From contig JAUEPE010000025.1 in the NCBI GenBank assembly GCA_030403585.1, forward strand, positions 29,449 to 93,448: a stretch of 64,000 nucleotides of DNA, given 5' to 3'. Within the stretch, counting starts at the first letter, position 1; each line of letters starts with the position of its first letter. A program made the translations under genes and the position numbers. The DNA is from Frankia sp. RB7. GTDB lineage: Bacteria > Pseudomonadota > Alphaproteobacteria > Rhizobiales > Xanthobacteraceae. The notes beneath the pieces are model-generated. The model did not search any database. It was not told the origin of the DNA and worked only from the letters and a program-made list of their open reading frames with translations. Shown piece by piece: positions 44,269 to 53,556 of the stretch.

Positions 44269-45261
44269 ATGACCGATCGACCGACTGTCCTCGTCACAGG
44301 AGGCGCGGGCTATATTGGCTCGCATGCCTGCCGCGCCTTGGCGGCTGCGGGTTATCGACCCGTCGTTTATGACAATCTCTCGACAGGCCATCGCAATTTC
44401 GTGTCCGGGGACTTGGTCACGGGCGATCTGCTCGACGGCGCAACGCTGGCCCGCGCCTTTGCCGACCACAAGGTAACGGCGGTGATGCATTTCGCGGCGG
44501 CAAGCCTTGTCGGCGAGTCCATGACCGACCCGCAGAAATATTACATCAACAACGTCCAGGGTACATTGTCGCTGCTCCAGGCGATGCGCAACGCCGGCTG
44601 CCACCGCATTGTGTTCTCCTCGACCGGCGCGGTCTATGGCAATGCCGATTCCAAGGAACTGCCGGAGGACTTTCCCTGCGCGCCGATCAATCCCTACGGT
44701 GCGTCGAAGTGGATGATCGAACGCATGCTCGCCGACTACCGCGCGGCCTACGGCTTCGGCGCGTTCTGCCTGCGCTATTTCAACGCCAGCGGCGCCGATC
44801 CGGCCGGCGGCATCGGTGAATTGCGTGACAACGAAACGCATCTCATCCCACGCGCCATGATGGCGCTGCAGGGGCATGTCGAGTTCGCCGTGTTCGGTGA
44901 CGATTACGACACGCCCGACGGCACCGCCATCCGCGACTACATCCACGTCACCGACCTCGCCGCAGCGCATGTCGCGGCGTTAAAGCTGCTGGAAAGTGGA
45001 CATGCCGGTGGCAGCTTCAATCTCGGCACCGGCTCGGGCTTCTCGGTGCGCGAGATCCTCACCGCCATCAAGCAGGAGACCGGGCGCGAGGTGCCGCATG
45101 CCGTCAAGCCGCGGCGCGCCGGTGATCCTACCTATCTCGTCGCGGACCCCTCCGCTGCGCGAAATGTGCTGGACTTCGTGCCGCGCCATTCCGACCTGTC
45201 GACCGTGATCCGCACCGCCTGGGCATGGCACCAGAAGGCGCATCCGCTCAAGGCCCGTTAA
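44269..45261 (+). CDS. galE: UDP-glucose 4-epimerase (GalE/ExoB)
   Basis: 330 residues. VLVTGGAGYIGSHACRALAA is the NAD-binding motif, VVYDNLSTGHRNFV and FSSTGAVYGNAD follow, and YGASKWMIE is the catalytic Tyr-x3-Lys. The remaining blocks (LRYFNASGADPAGGIGE, GDDYDTPDGTAIRDYIHVTD) are GalE-specific. It interconverts UDP-glucose and UDP-galactose, feeding galactose into exopolysaccharide and, via glf, galactofuranose; rhizobia call it exoB. It is 18 bp after the WecG/TagA gene on the same strand and is likely in the same operon. Confidence 0.95.
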   Translation: MTDRPTVLVTGGAGYIGSHACRALAAAGYRPVVYDNLSTGHRNFVSGDLVTGDLLDGATLARAFADHKVTAVMHFAAASLVGESMTDPQKYYINNVQGTLSLLQAMRNAGCHRIVFSSTGAVYGNADSKELPEDFPCAPINPYGASKWMIERMLADYRAAYGFGAFCLRYFNASGADPAGGIGELRDNETHLIPRAMMALQGHVEFAVFGDDYDTPDGTAIRDYIHVTDLAAAHVAALKLLESGHAGGSFNLGTGSGFSVREILTAIKQETGREVPHAVKPRRAGDPTYLVADPSAARNVLDFVPRHSDLSTVIRTAWAWHQKAHPLKAR

Positions 45262-45483
45262 GCGCCCATATTGCGCCTTGCCGACCGCGGCCCCGAGCGG
45301 CTAGAGTGTCGATCACAGACGGTGTCGGCAACTTTTTCGGCCGCCGTATGTTCTTATGTAGCCGCCGACGGAGCGGCACGCGAGGCTCGGCCAATAGCGC
45401 GAGCCGTTCTTTATCACAGCGAAGCAAGCTCAAGTCGGCGCATCGCCTGTTTTCAGGCGCGGCCCCAGAAAGCCCCGGAACGT

Positions 45484-45825
45484 ATGCATCAGGCCGCAAG
45501 CCTGCAATTCGACCGCGTGATGGACGAGCTCGTCCTCTGGCACGCGGTGCCCGAGGACGAACGCTCTCCAGCGCCAGCATGGTGGTGGGGGCCGGCGATG
45601 GCGGTGTCCGAAGGACACGAGCTGATGCCACACGCATGGTGTTGTGAACTCGGCCTGGACGACGACTCGAGCTTTGCCGAAGGTGCGCAGGCCCTTTTCA
45701 CGCTGTTCGCCGAGCAAACCTCGTTGGCTTGGCCGGATTCCTTTCCTCGCAAAGCGGAGATCAAGGAAGACGACATCCGCGAATTGCAGCCACTGCCGTC
45801 AGACGACAGCGCGTTTCAGCCCTAG
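45484..45825 (+). CDS. Small protein of unknown function
   Basis: 113 residues starting MHQAASLQFDRVMDELVLWH. ATG 45484 is chosen because upstream in-frame codons are basic and low in homology-like character; the ribosome site (CCGGAACGT) is weak. It contains PAWWWGPAMAVSEGHELMPH, two adjacent Cys and a Leu/Phe-rich segment, with an acidic C-terminus. No domain or role recognised. Its end overlaps the end of the convergent GGDEF-EAL gene by about 27 bp. Confidence 0.55.
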   Translation: MHQAASLQFDRVMDELVLWHAVPEDERSPAPAWWWGPAMAVSEGHELMPHAWCCELGLDDDSSFAEGAQALFTLFAEQTSLAWPDSFPRKAEIKEDDIRELQPLPSDDSAFQP

Positions 45826-48800
45826 CGCCGCGATCTCGTCCGCGGCCGGGTCCGTCTCCGGCTGGAGCGGCGGCGCGACGGACAGCTCCATCGGCCGCAG
45901 CAATTCCGCCATCTGCTTCGCGGGCAGCGGCTTCGCGATCAGGAAGCCCTGCATCTCGTCACAGCCATGGGTGCGCAGGAAGGCCTCCTGCTCGGCGTTC
46001 TCGACGCCTTCAGCGACCACGGTCATGCCGAGCGCCTTGCCCATGCTGATGATCGCCTGCGCGATCGCCTGGTCCTCCGAATCCTGCGGCAGGTCGCGCA
46101 CGAAGGAACGATCGATCTTGATGGTGTCGATCGGGAAGTGCTTCATCAGCGACATCGACGAATAGCCGGTGCCGAAATCGTCGATGGCAAGCCGGATGCC
46201 GCGGCTCTGAATGGCGTCGAGCACCTTCAGCGCACGTCCGACATTGCGCATCATCATGCTCTCGGTGACCTCGAGCTGGAGCAGCACCGGCGACATGCCG
46301 GATGCCGCCAGGGCCTCGTCGACGTCCTGCAACAGATGCTCGTCGGCAAATTGCCGCGGCGACAGGTTGACCGCCATCGACACCGGCAAAAGGCCGCGGC
46401 GCTGCCAGGCCATCGCCTGCGCGCAGGCCTCCCTCACCACCCAGCGTCCGATCGGTACGATCAGACCGGTCTCTTCGGCAAGCGGAATGAACTGCGCCGG
46501 CGAGATATTGCCGAGATCGGGATGGCTCCAGCGCAACAGCGCTTCCACGCCGGTGATCTGGCCGGTCTCCATGTCAACCTTGGGCTGGTAGTTCAGCGAG
46601 AACTGCTCGCGCTCCAGCGCACGGCGCAGCGCGCTTTCGAGCGACAGCCGCTCGATCGACTGCGTCTTCACTTCCTTGGAAAAGAAGCGATAGCCGTTCT
46701 TGCCGTCTTCCTTGGCGAGATACATCGCCATGTCGGCGTTCTTGGTCAGTGTCTGCGCGTCGGCGCCGTTGGCCGGATACATCGCGATGCCGATCGAGGC
46801 CGTGGTGTGGCACTCGTGACCGGCGAGTTCCATGGGCTCGGCAAGCGCCGTCAACAGCCCGGTGGCGATGTGCTGGACGTGGTCGATCTCCCCACACTGG
46901 TCGAGAATCACCACGAACTCGTCACCGCCGAGGCGCGCCACGACGTCGCTTGCCCGCAGCGCGCCACGCAGACGGGTCGCCACCTCGAGCAGGAGCAAAT
47001 CGCCGGCCTCATGGCCCAGCGAATCGTTGATGACCTTGAAACGGTCGAGATCGATGAACAGCACGGCGAAACGGTGATCATGCCGCTGCGCCGCGTCGAT
47101 CGCCTCGCGCAGCAGCCCGTTGAAGGTCTCGCGGTTCGGCAGGTCGGTCAGGCTGTCATGCGACGCGAGATATTCGATGCGCTCGTCCGCTTCGTTCTTC
47201 TCGTCGGCACGATCGAAATTCTCCATCGCAAAGGAGACGTTGCCGGCGAGACGCTGCAACAGCTCGACAAATTCGGTGGTGAAGGTCTCCTGCTCGGTCG
47301 ACATGTAGATCATGACGCCGACCGGCTTGTCGTGCGTGATCAGCGGGAACGCCGCGCCGGAGCGCGCGCCGTCGCCCTGCAGCACGGCATGGAAGGCGCT
47401 GACACGGTTGTCGTTGACGTAATCGTTGCTGACACAGGCCTGCCGGGTACGGAACGCCGTGCCGCTCATGCCGCGGCCTTCGGGCCGGTCGGCATCGATG
47501 GAGAGACGAACGTTCCGCGTGGTCTCGGCCGACGGTCCCGCGGCCGCGACGATCTCGAGCCGGTCGCTGTCGGCCCTGGCAAGCGCAATGGTCGTCGAGG
47601 TGAATTTGCCGCCGGTGGAAGCGGCCTGACACACCAGCTCGAACAGCTCGGTTCGCGACTTGGCGCGCACGATCGCTTCGTTGGTGGCGCTCAGCGCCGC
47701 GAACATCCGCGTCAGGCGCTCCTTCTGCGCCTCGGTACGGGCCTTCTCTTCGGCGCGATCGAAATTATCGAGGGCAAACGAAACGTTTTCCGCCAAGCGG
47801 CCGAGCAGCTCGACCAGATCCGGCGTGAACGTATGCTCTTCGGGCGCGAGGAACAGCAGAATGCCGATTGGTTGAACGCCCGCCCGCAGCAGCGGAAAGC
47901 TGGCAGCCGCGCGCGTCCCATCCTCGGTCGCCTTGGAATGCCAGTGCGCCGATCTCGCGTCGTTCAGATAGTCGTTGATGACGGCGGGCCGGCGGGTTCG
48001 CAGCGAAATTCCGATGATCCCCTGCCCCTCGGCATGCCCCGGGGACACGCAACATGTGCGCCCAGCCATTCGTTCCTGAAGGCGCCCTTTTACCGCGACG
48101 ACGCGAACAAGTTCGCGCGTCTCGTCGACGATGCCGATCGTCGTCGAGGCGAACACATCGCCCAGCACGGCCGCCTGGCACACGACCTCGAACAGCTCTT
48201 CGCGTGTCTTGGCACGCATGATAGCTTCGTTGGTGGCGCTCAACGCCTCGAACATGCCGCTGAGACGATTGCGCTGCTTGTCGGCCCGCGCCTTCTCGTC
48301 CGCACGATCGAAATTCTCGAGTGCGAAGGCGACGTTGGCCTGGAGCCGTTGCAGCAGTTCGACGAATTCCGGCGTGAACGTGCCGCGTTCCGGCGAGTTG
48401 AAGAGAAATACGCCTTCGACGCGCTCGCCGTTGAACAGCGGCAGCGCCGCTGAGGATCCGATACCGTTGCGGCGGGCGTTGGCTGCCCAAGGCGCGATCC
48501 GGTCGTCGGACAGCACGTCGTTGCTGATGCAGGGCTGGCGCGTCCGGAACGCGGTGCCTGTCAGCCCCCGTCCTTCAGGCACCCGTTCGGAGGTGGAGAA
48601 TTTGAAGTTGCGGACCGTATCCGCGTTCGGCCCGTAGCAGGCGGCGACGCGGAGCAGCTCGGCATGATGATCGACCAGCGCAATGGCGGCCGAGGTGAAC
48701 TTGGCGCCCCTTGCGGTCGCTTCGCAGACGAGGTCGAACAGCTCGGCCCGCGAGTGTGCGCGCAGGATCGCCTCGTTGGTCGCACTCAGCGCCGCGTACA

Positions 48801-49914
48801 TGCGCGCCAGGCGCTCCTCTTCCTCGGCGATCCGCGCCTTTTCGGCTTCACGGTCGAAATTATCGATGGCGAAGCAAACGTTCTCGGCGATGCGCAGCAT
48901 CAGCGCGACGACTTCCTCGTCCTTGGCCCAGGACTGGCTGAGGAAGGACAGGATCACGCCCATGCTTCGGCCATGCTTGATCAAGGGCGCCGCGACAAGT
49001 GCGGCGACGCCGGTGTTGACGTTGGCCTGCTCCCACGGAGTTCCCCTGGTGCGGCGCGCGAGATCGCGCTCGACGATGGGCTTCTGCGAGCGAAACACCT
49101 CGCCGGAAATCCCGCGTCCGTAGGGATTTTCTGGATCGACCGAATAGCTCGTCTGGGCGACGATCTCCACGTTCTCGCCGGTACCGGCAACAGGCTTGAG
49201 CCAATGCGAATCCTGCTCCTTGAGCAGGACAAAGGTTGCCAGCGACTTGCCGCCGTGCACGGAGGCATCGCACACGAGCTGGTACAGCTCCTGCTCGTTT
49301 TTGGCACGCAGGATGGCTTCGTTGGTCGCGCTGAGCGCGCCGAACATGCGGTTGAGCCGTCGCGTCGCCCGCTCGCTGGTTTGCCGCGCGGTCTCGCGCG
49401 AAAAATTCTCCAGAGCATAGGAAATGTTGGCCGACATGCGCTCGAACAGCGACACCATCTGCTCGCTCAGCGAGCCGGCCTCACTGCGGGTCACGAACAG
49501 CACACCGACGCTCCTGCCGTTGCACAGAAGCGGCACTCCCGCCGCCGCGCCGATATGCGCCTTGGCCGCGCCCTCGCGCCACGCCGTCGAGCGCGAGTCG
49601 TTCAGATAATCATTGCTGATGCAGAGCTTCTGGCTGCGAAACGCCTCGCCGCCGACGCCCGTGCCCTCGGGCGTGCCGGCTTCGGTGGTGATCTTGATCG
49701 CGCGCAGACGCGCCACGTCGTCACCGCGACCTGCGGCAAAGCGCAAATGCTGGCCATCCGGCTCCACCAGGAACACGGCGACAGCCATGAAGTCCCCACT
49801 CGAAAACCCGGCGTCGCAGACCATCTGGTACAGCTCGTCCGGCGATTTCGCATAGAGGATCGCTTCATTGATGGCGCTCAACGCCGCAAAGGTGCGCGCG
49901 AGTGTCGTCGGCAC
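45799..49914 (-). CDS. Five-GAF GGDEF-EAL cyclic-di-GMP signalling protein
   Basis: 1371 residues from GTG 49914, preceded by GGGAGTTGAAATC. The first ~920 residues are five tandem GAF modules with a period of ~182 residues. Each is introduced by the same linker, e.g. FAALSATNEAIVRAKSRTEL, at about 8, 188, 371, 552 and 735. Then comes GGDEF (RLGGDEFVVI near 993) with an intact RASD inhibitory site five residues before it, and an EAL domain (GVEALLRW near 1123, NLSPRQF, DDFGTGYSS, KIDRSFVRDL, EGVENAEQ) with all metal and catalytic residues. Both synthesis and hydrolysis of c-di-GMP are possible. No membrane segment is seen. It borders the exopolysaccharide genes. Confidence 0.93.
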   Translation of the reverse strand: MPTTLARTFAALSAINEAILYAKSPDELYQMVCDAGFSSGDFMAVAVFLVEPDGQHLRFAAGRGDDVARLRAIKITTEAGTPEGTGVGGEAFRSQKLCISNDYLNDSRSTAWREGAAKAHIGAAAGVPLLCNGRSVGVLFVTRSEAGSLSEQMVSLFERMSANISYALENFSRETARQTSERATRRLNRMFGALSATNEAILRAKNEQELYQLVCDASVHGGKSLATFVLLKEQDSHWLKPVAGTGENVEIVAQTSYSVDPENPYGRGISGEVFRSQKPIVERDLARRTRGTPWEQANVNTGVAALVAAPLIKHGRSMGVILSFLSQSWAKDEEVVALMLRIAENVCFAIDNFDREAEKARIAEEEERLARMYAALSATNEAILRAHSRAELFDLVCEATARGAKFTSAAIALVDHHAELLRVAACYGPNADTVRNFKFSTSERVPEGRGLTGTAFRTRQPCISNDVLSDDRIAPWAANARRNGIGSSAALPLFNGERVEGVFLFNSPERGTFTPEFVELLQRLQANVAFALENFDRADEKARADKQRNRLSGMFEALSATNEAIMRAKTREELFEVVCQAAVLGDVFASTTIGIVDETRELVRVVAVKGRLQERMAGRTCCVSPGHAEGQGIIGISLRTRRPAVINDYLNDARSAHWHSKATEDGTRAAASFPLLRAGVQPIGILLFLAPEEHTFTPDLVELLGRLAENVSFALDNFDRAEEKARTEAQKERLTRMFAALSATNEAIVRAKSRTELFELVCQAASTGGKFTSTTIALARADSDRLEIVAAAGPSAETTRNVRLSIDADRPEGRGMSGTAFRTRQACVSNDYVNDNRVSAFHAVLQGDGARSGAAFPLITHDKPVGVMIYMSTEQETFTTEFVELLQRLAGNVSFAMENFDRADEKNEADERIEYLASHDSLTDLPNRETFNGLLREAIDAAQRHDHRFAVLFIDLDRFKVINDSLGHEAGDLLLLEVATRLRGALRASDVVARLGGDEFVVILDQCGEIDHVQHIATGLLTALAEPMELAGHECHTTASIGIAMYPANGADAQTLTKNADMAMYLAKEDGKNGYRFFSKEVKTQSIERLSLESALRRALEREQFSLNYQPKVDMETGQITGVEALLRWSHPDLGNISPAQFIPLAEETGLIVPIGRWVVREACAQAMAWQRRGLLPVSMAVNLSPRQFADEHLLQDVDEALAASGMSPVLLQLEVTESMMMRNVGRALKVLDAIQSRGIRLAIDDFGTGYSSMSLMKHFPIDTIKIDRSFVRDLPQDSEDQAIAQAIISMGKALGMTVVAEGVENAEQEAFLRTHGCDEMQGFLIAKPLPAKQMAELLRPMELSVAPPLQPETDPAADEIAALGLKRAVV

Positions 49915-50208
49915 GATTTCAACTCCCGGGCATTTCTGCCGATTTATCCCGGATGCTTTATGAACGGGATCGCCTAAGTGGTCGTTATTGCGCGCTGGAA
50001 ACCACCGATCAAAGTGAACGAGCTACGAATGACCGGCGTGAATCGACCGGGAATACCGCCGCGCGGGAGGAATTGACGGCCAAGGGCGCACTCTCTCTAC
50101 GAATTTGCAGCCCTGTATTGGTTTACGGGAGATTGATATCGCAGCCCCGCTTTGAGACGATGGCTCCCAACAAGCAGCCCGTTAAGGGCACAAAGCCGAG
50201 GGAACGCC

Positions 50209-51261
50209 ATGCCCATCGTCAAGGCCGACCGCCTCACGCGCGTCAGCGCTGCGCTGCTCCGTGCCGCCGGCGCCTCCGAGGAAGAAGCCGACGCTGTTGC
50301 CGTCGGCTGCGTCAACGCCAATCTCGCCGGCCATGACTCCCACGGCGTGATCGCGGTTCCGACCTATATCGACCGTATCAAGGCCGGACACATCGTCCCC
50401 GGTGCCAAATGGACCATCGTCCAGGAATCGCCGACCACGACCGTGATCGACGGCCATTGGGGCTTTGGTTTCCACGTCAATGCCAAGGCGATGGCGCTGA
50501 CCATCGAGAAGGCGAAAACGGCGAACGTCGCCGCCTGTACCGTATTCCGGCAGAGCCATGTCGGCCGCCTCGCCACCTATCCGCTGATGGCGATGCGCGA
50601 AGGCATGATCGGGATTGCCACCGCCGATTCCGGTCGCTCGCCAAAACACGTCGCACCGTTCGGCGGCAAGGAGGCGCGGCTCGGCACCAACCCGATCTCG
50701 ATCGCGGTGCCGTCCGATCTCGAGGCGCCGTTCTATCTGGATATGGCGACGTCCGCAGTGGCCGCCGGCAAGATCCAGCTCGCGGTCGCGCGCGGCGAGG
50801 AGATTCCGACAGGATGGATCATCGATGCCGAGGGCCGGCACACCACCGATCCCACGCAATACCGCAAGGGCGGCGCCCTGCTGCCGCTCGGCGGCACCGA
50901 AGGTTACAAAGGTAGCGGTCTCGCTGCCATGGTCGAAGTGTTGTGCGGCCTGCTCACCGGATTGGGATTCGGCATCGAACCGACCGGGCGGCATAATGAC
51001 GGATGCTTCATGGCGGTGTTCAACGTCGCCGCATTCCGCCCGCTGAAGGAGTTCAAGCGCGAGGTTGCGGAGTTCGCGCAGTACCTGAAATCGACGCCGC
51101 CGTCCGAAGGTAGCCGAGGCGTCTACTATCCCGGCGAGATCGAGGGCATGCGCGAGCAGCAGCGCCTGCGCGACGGCATCGAGGTCGAGGATGCGACCTG
51201 GGAGAAACTGCGCGCGCTGGCGCGCGACTACCGGCTCGACACCGTCCTCGATCTGTCCTGA
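50209..51261 (+). CDS. Ldh/MDH-family NAD(P)-dependent oxidoreductase
   Basis: 350 residues. The malate/L-lactate dehydrogenase (type 2, YlbC/ComC) fold is shown by GHDSHGVIAVPTYIDRIKAG, VDGHWGFG (here VIDGHWGFGFHVNAKAMAL), FRQSHVGRLATYPLMAMREG, GTNPISIAVPSD and LLPLGGTEGYKGSGLAAMVE. It reduces or oxidises 2-hydroxy/2-oxo acids or the like. ATG 50209 follows GAGGGAACGCC. It is the first gene of an operon with an LLM monooxygenase (21 bp on) and an FAA-hydrolase (15 bp on), which hints at catabolism of a ring compound. The substrate is unknown. Confidence 0.9.
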   Translation: MPIVKADRLTRVSAALLRAAGASEEEADAVAVGCVNANLAGHDSHGVIAVPTYIDRIKAGHIVPGAKWTIVQESPTTTVIDGHWGFGFHVNAKAMALTIEKAKTANVAACTVFRQSHVGRLATYPLMAMREGMIGIATADSGRSPKHVAPFGGKEARLGTNPISIAVPSDLEAPFYLDMATSAVAAGKIQLAVARGEEIPTGWIIDAEGRHTTDPTQYRKGGALLPLGGTEGYKGSGLAAMVEVLCGLLTGLGFGIEPTGRHNDGCFMAVFNVAAFRPLKEFKREVAEFAQYLKSTPPSEGSRGVYYPGEIEGMREQQRLRDGIEVEDATWEKLRALARDYRLDTVLDLS

Positions 51262-51282
51262 CCCAATCCGGAGAACAGCAGC

Positions 51283-52650
51283 ATGAATCGGCAGATGGTC
51301 ATGGTCGGCTTCCTTCAGGCGCAGAACTGCACCAACTTGCCGAGCTCGTGGCGGCATCCGGACTCCCGCGCCGATTCGATGTCGGCGGATTATTACCAGG
51401 AGATCGCGAAGATTCTCGAGGCCGGCAAGTTCCACATGGCGTTCTTCGACGATCGCCTTGCCATGCCGGACCGCTATGGCAACGACCACGCCCACACCGT
51501 CGAATACGGCATCCGCTGCGTGAAGATGGATCCGCTGATCGTGCTGACCACGATGGGCCTGGTCACCGACAAGCTCGGGCTGGGCGCGACCTGCTCGACC
51601 ACCTATTACGAACCCTTCGACGTCGCGCGCCGCTTCGCGACGCTCGACCTGATGTCGGGCGGCCGCGCGGGCTGGAACGTCGTGACCTCGCTCAACGACG
51701 GTGAAGCGCTCAACATGGGGCGCGACTCCCATCCCGAACATGATTCCCGCTACGACAAGGCCGACGAGTTCATGGAGGTCGTGCTTGGCCATTGGGATAC
51801 GTGGGAAGACGGCGCGCTCATCATGGACAAGACGAGCGGCCGCTTCGCCGATCCTACCAAGGTGAAGCGGCTCGACCACAAGGGAGCAGCCTTCAAGTCG
51901 CGCGGGCCGTTCACCGTGCCACGCTCTGACCAGGGCCATCCCCTCATCATCCAGGCCGGCGCATCGGGCCGCGGCCAGCGCTTTGCCGGCCGTTGGGGCG
52001 AGGTCATTTTCACCGCCGCGCGCAATCTCGCCGGCGCCAAGGAAGGCTATGCCGCCGTGCGCAACGAGGCCGCAAAAGCCGGCCGCGATCCCGACCAGAT
52101 GCGTCTTTGCAATCTGACGACACCGGTCTGCGCCGCGACCAAGGCGGAAGCGGAAGACAAGATGACGCTGATCAACAAGCTGCCACTCGAGATCGACGCG
52201 CTGTCATTGCTCGCCGAGGCGCTCAATTACGATTTTGCCTCCAAGGATCTCGACGAACCATTGACGACGGACGAGCTGAAGAGCATGCAGGGAATTCTGG
52301 GCATCCGCGATGGCGTCCTGAAAAACTCGGGCAAGAGCAATCCGAGCGCGCGCGACTTCGTCACCTTCTCCGGCCGCGGCCAGGTGCATGACGCGATGGT
52401 CGGCGGGCCCAAGGAGATCGCGGACAAGCTAGAGGAAATGTTCGTCGAGCGCGGCTGCGACGGCTTTGTCATCGCTGCGACCTACGTGCCCGGTTCCTAC
52501 GCGGACTTCGTGCAACATATCGTGCCGGAGTTGCAGCGGCGCGGGCTGTTCCAGAAGGAGTATCGCGGCAAGACGCTGCGGGACAATCTCGGCCTGAAGC
52601 GACCGGCCGCCGGCGCCTGGAAAGTACAGCCGCGCGATGCTGCGGAATAA
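51283..52650 (+). CDS. LLM-class FMN-dependent monooxygenase (NtaA/SnaA/DszA type)
   Basis: 455 residues. Bacterial-luciferase-like TIM barrel features include FHMAFFDDRLAMPDRYGNDH, MDPLIVLTTMGLVTDKLGLG, TYYEPFDVARRFATLDLMSG GRAGWNVVTS, and HDSRYDKADEFMEVVLGHWD. The NtaA/SnaA/DszA branch uses FMNH2 supplied by a separate flavin reductase to oxidise chelators, streptogramins or sulfones. The reductase is not in this operon. ATG 51283 follows GGAGAACAGCAGC. It is second in a three-gene operon and probably opens or hydroxylates the ring substrate of this unit. Confidence 0.92.
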   Translation: MNRQMVMVGFLQAQNCTNLPSSWRHPDSRADSMSADYYQEIAKILEAGKFHMAFFDDRLAMPDRYGNDHAHTVEYGIRCVKMDPLIVLTTMGLVTDKLGLGATCSTTYYEPFDVARRFATLDLMSGGRAGWNVVTSLNDGEALNMGRDSHPEHDSRYDKADEFMEVVLGHWDTWEDGALIMDKTSGRFADPTKVKRLDHKGAAFKSRGPFTVPRSDQGHPLIIQAGASGRGQRFAGRWGEVIFTAARNLAGAKEGYAAVRNEAAKAGRDPDQMRLCNLTTPVCAATKAEAEDKMTLINKLPLEIDALSLLAEALNYDFASKDLDEPLTTDELKSMQGILGIRDGVLKNSGKSNPSARDFVTFSGRGQVHDAMVGGPKEIADKLEEMFVERGCDGFVIAATYVPGSYADFVQHIVPELQRRGLFQKEYRGKTLRDNLGLKRPAAGAWKVQPRDAAE

Positions 52651-52665
52651 CAACGAGGACAAGAT

Positions 52666-53451
52666 ATGCGCTGGCTGAAATTCACCGCCTCCGGCAAAAC
52701 CTCCTGGGGCCTCGTCGAGGGCGATCAGGTGATCGCGGTCGACGGCGATCCCTTCAGCGAATGGCAGCGGACCTCGCGCACGCATCCGCTCACCGACGTG
52801 AAGATCGAGCTGCCGCTGATCCCGCGCACCTTCTATTGCGTCGGCCTGAACTACCTAAAACATCTGAAGGAAGCTGCCGACAAGCGCGGCGAGGTGCCGG
52901 CCGTCCCTGAAAGACCGGAGATCGGCTACCGCGCGCAGAATGCGCTGATCGCGCATAACGAGGATGTCGTGATCCCGTCTTTCGCGACGGAAAAGATCCA
53001 CTACGAGGGCGAGCTCGCCGTCGTCATCGGCAAGAAGGTGAAGCACCTCACCGCAGAGACCGCGATGGATTGCGTGTTCGGCTACACCATCGGCAACGAC
53101 GTCAGCGAACGCTCCTGGCAGAAGGCCGATCGCAGCCTGTGGCGCTCGAAGAACGCCGACACGTTCAAGCCGATGGGGCCGTGGATCGAGACCGAGGCCG
53201 ATCTTGCGACGATGGAAACCATCGTCCGCGTCAACGGCAAGGAGACCAACCGCTTCCACACCAACGACATGATCTTCGGCGTGGTACCGTTCCTGGTCGA
53301 GCTGACGAAATACTTTACGCTGTGGCCGGGCGACGTGATCTGGATGGGCACCGACGGCGCTTCGCCTGACATCAAGCATGGCGACGTCGTGGAGATCGAC
53401 ATCACCGGTGTCGGGACATTGCGGAACAGGTTTGTGCGGGAAGGGCAGTGA
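52666..53451 (+). CDS. Fumarylacetoacetate-hydrolase family protein
   Basis: 261 residues. The FAH core has YCVGLNYLKHLKEAA, IHYEGELAVVIGKKVKHLTA, metal-site residues in GYTIGNDVSERSWQKADRSL W, PMGPWIETEADL, and the C-terminal WPGDVIWMGTDGASPDIKHG block. The Glu-x-Glu and Asp metal ligands are visible (YEGELAVV, NDVS). The family cleaves C-C bonds of 2,4-diketones or decarboxylates oxo acids in aromatic breakdown. It ends the operon and follows GAGGACAAGAT at ATG 52666. A palindromic repeat follows. Confidence 0.9.
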   Translation: MRWLKFTASGKTSWGLVEGDQVIAVDGDPFSEWQRTSRTHPLTDVKIELPLIPRTFYCVGLNYLKHLKEAADKRGEVPAVPERPEIGYRAQNALIAHNEDVVIPSFATEKIHYEGELAVVIGKKVKHLTAETAMDCVFGYTIGNDVSERSWQKADRSLWRSKNADTFKPMGPWIETEADLATMETIVRVNGKETNRFHTNDMIFGVVPFLVELTKYFTLWPGDVIWMGTDGASPDIKHGDVVEIDITGVGTLRNRFVREGQ

Positions 53452-53456
53452 TCCTG

Positions 53457-53549
53457 TCGTAGGATGGGTAGAGCGGAGCGAAACCCATCGCCTGTATTCG
53501 TCTCGGAAAGAGCTTGATGGGTTTCGCTATTGCTCTACCCATCCTACGA
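53457..53549. repeat. Long inverted repeat with ~33-bp arms
   Basis: TCGTAGGATGGGTAGAGC... through ...GCGAAACCCATC (53457-53489) pairs with GATGGGTTTCGC...GCTCTACCCATCCTACGA (53516-53549). One small internal mismatch stretch (GG versus ATT) interrupts the pairing. The unit lies between convergent genes and resembles a dispersed bradyrhizobial repeat ('TAGGATGGGTAGAGCG...'). It may end transcription from both sides. Confidence 0.72.
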
Positions 53550-53556
53550 AGCGCAC

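Noticed and set aside
45967..48453. 828-residue plus-strand frame within the GGDEF-EAL gene
   Set aside because: Shadow of the five-GAF GGDEF-EAL gene; the real gene has intact motifs.
49316..49352. Duplicated DNA around the GAF linkers as a recombination or assembly artefact
   Set aside because: The five GAF modules differ clearly in protein sequence and frame is kept throughout, so they look like ancient internal duplications. Long-read confirmation would be decisive.
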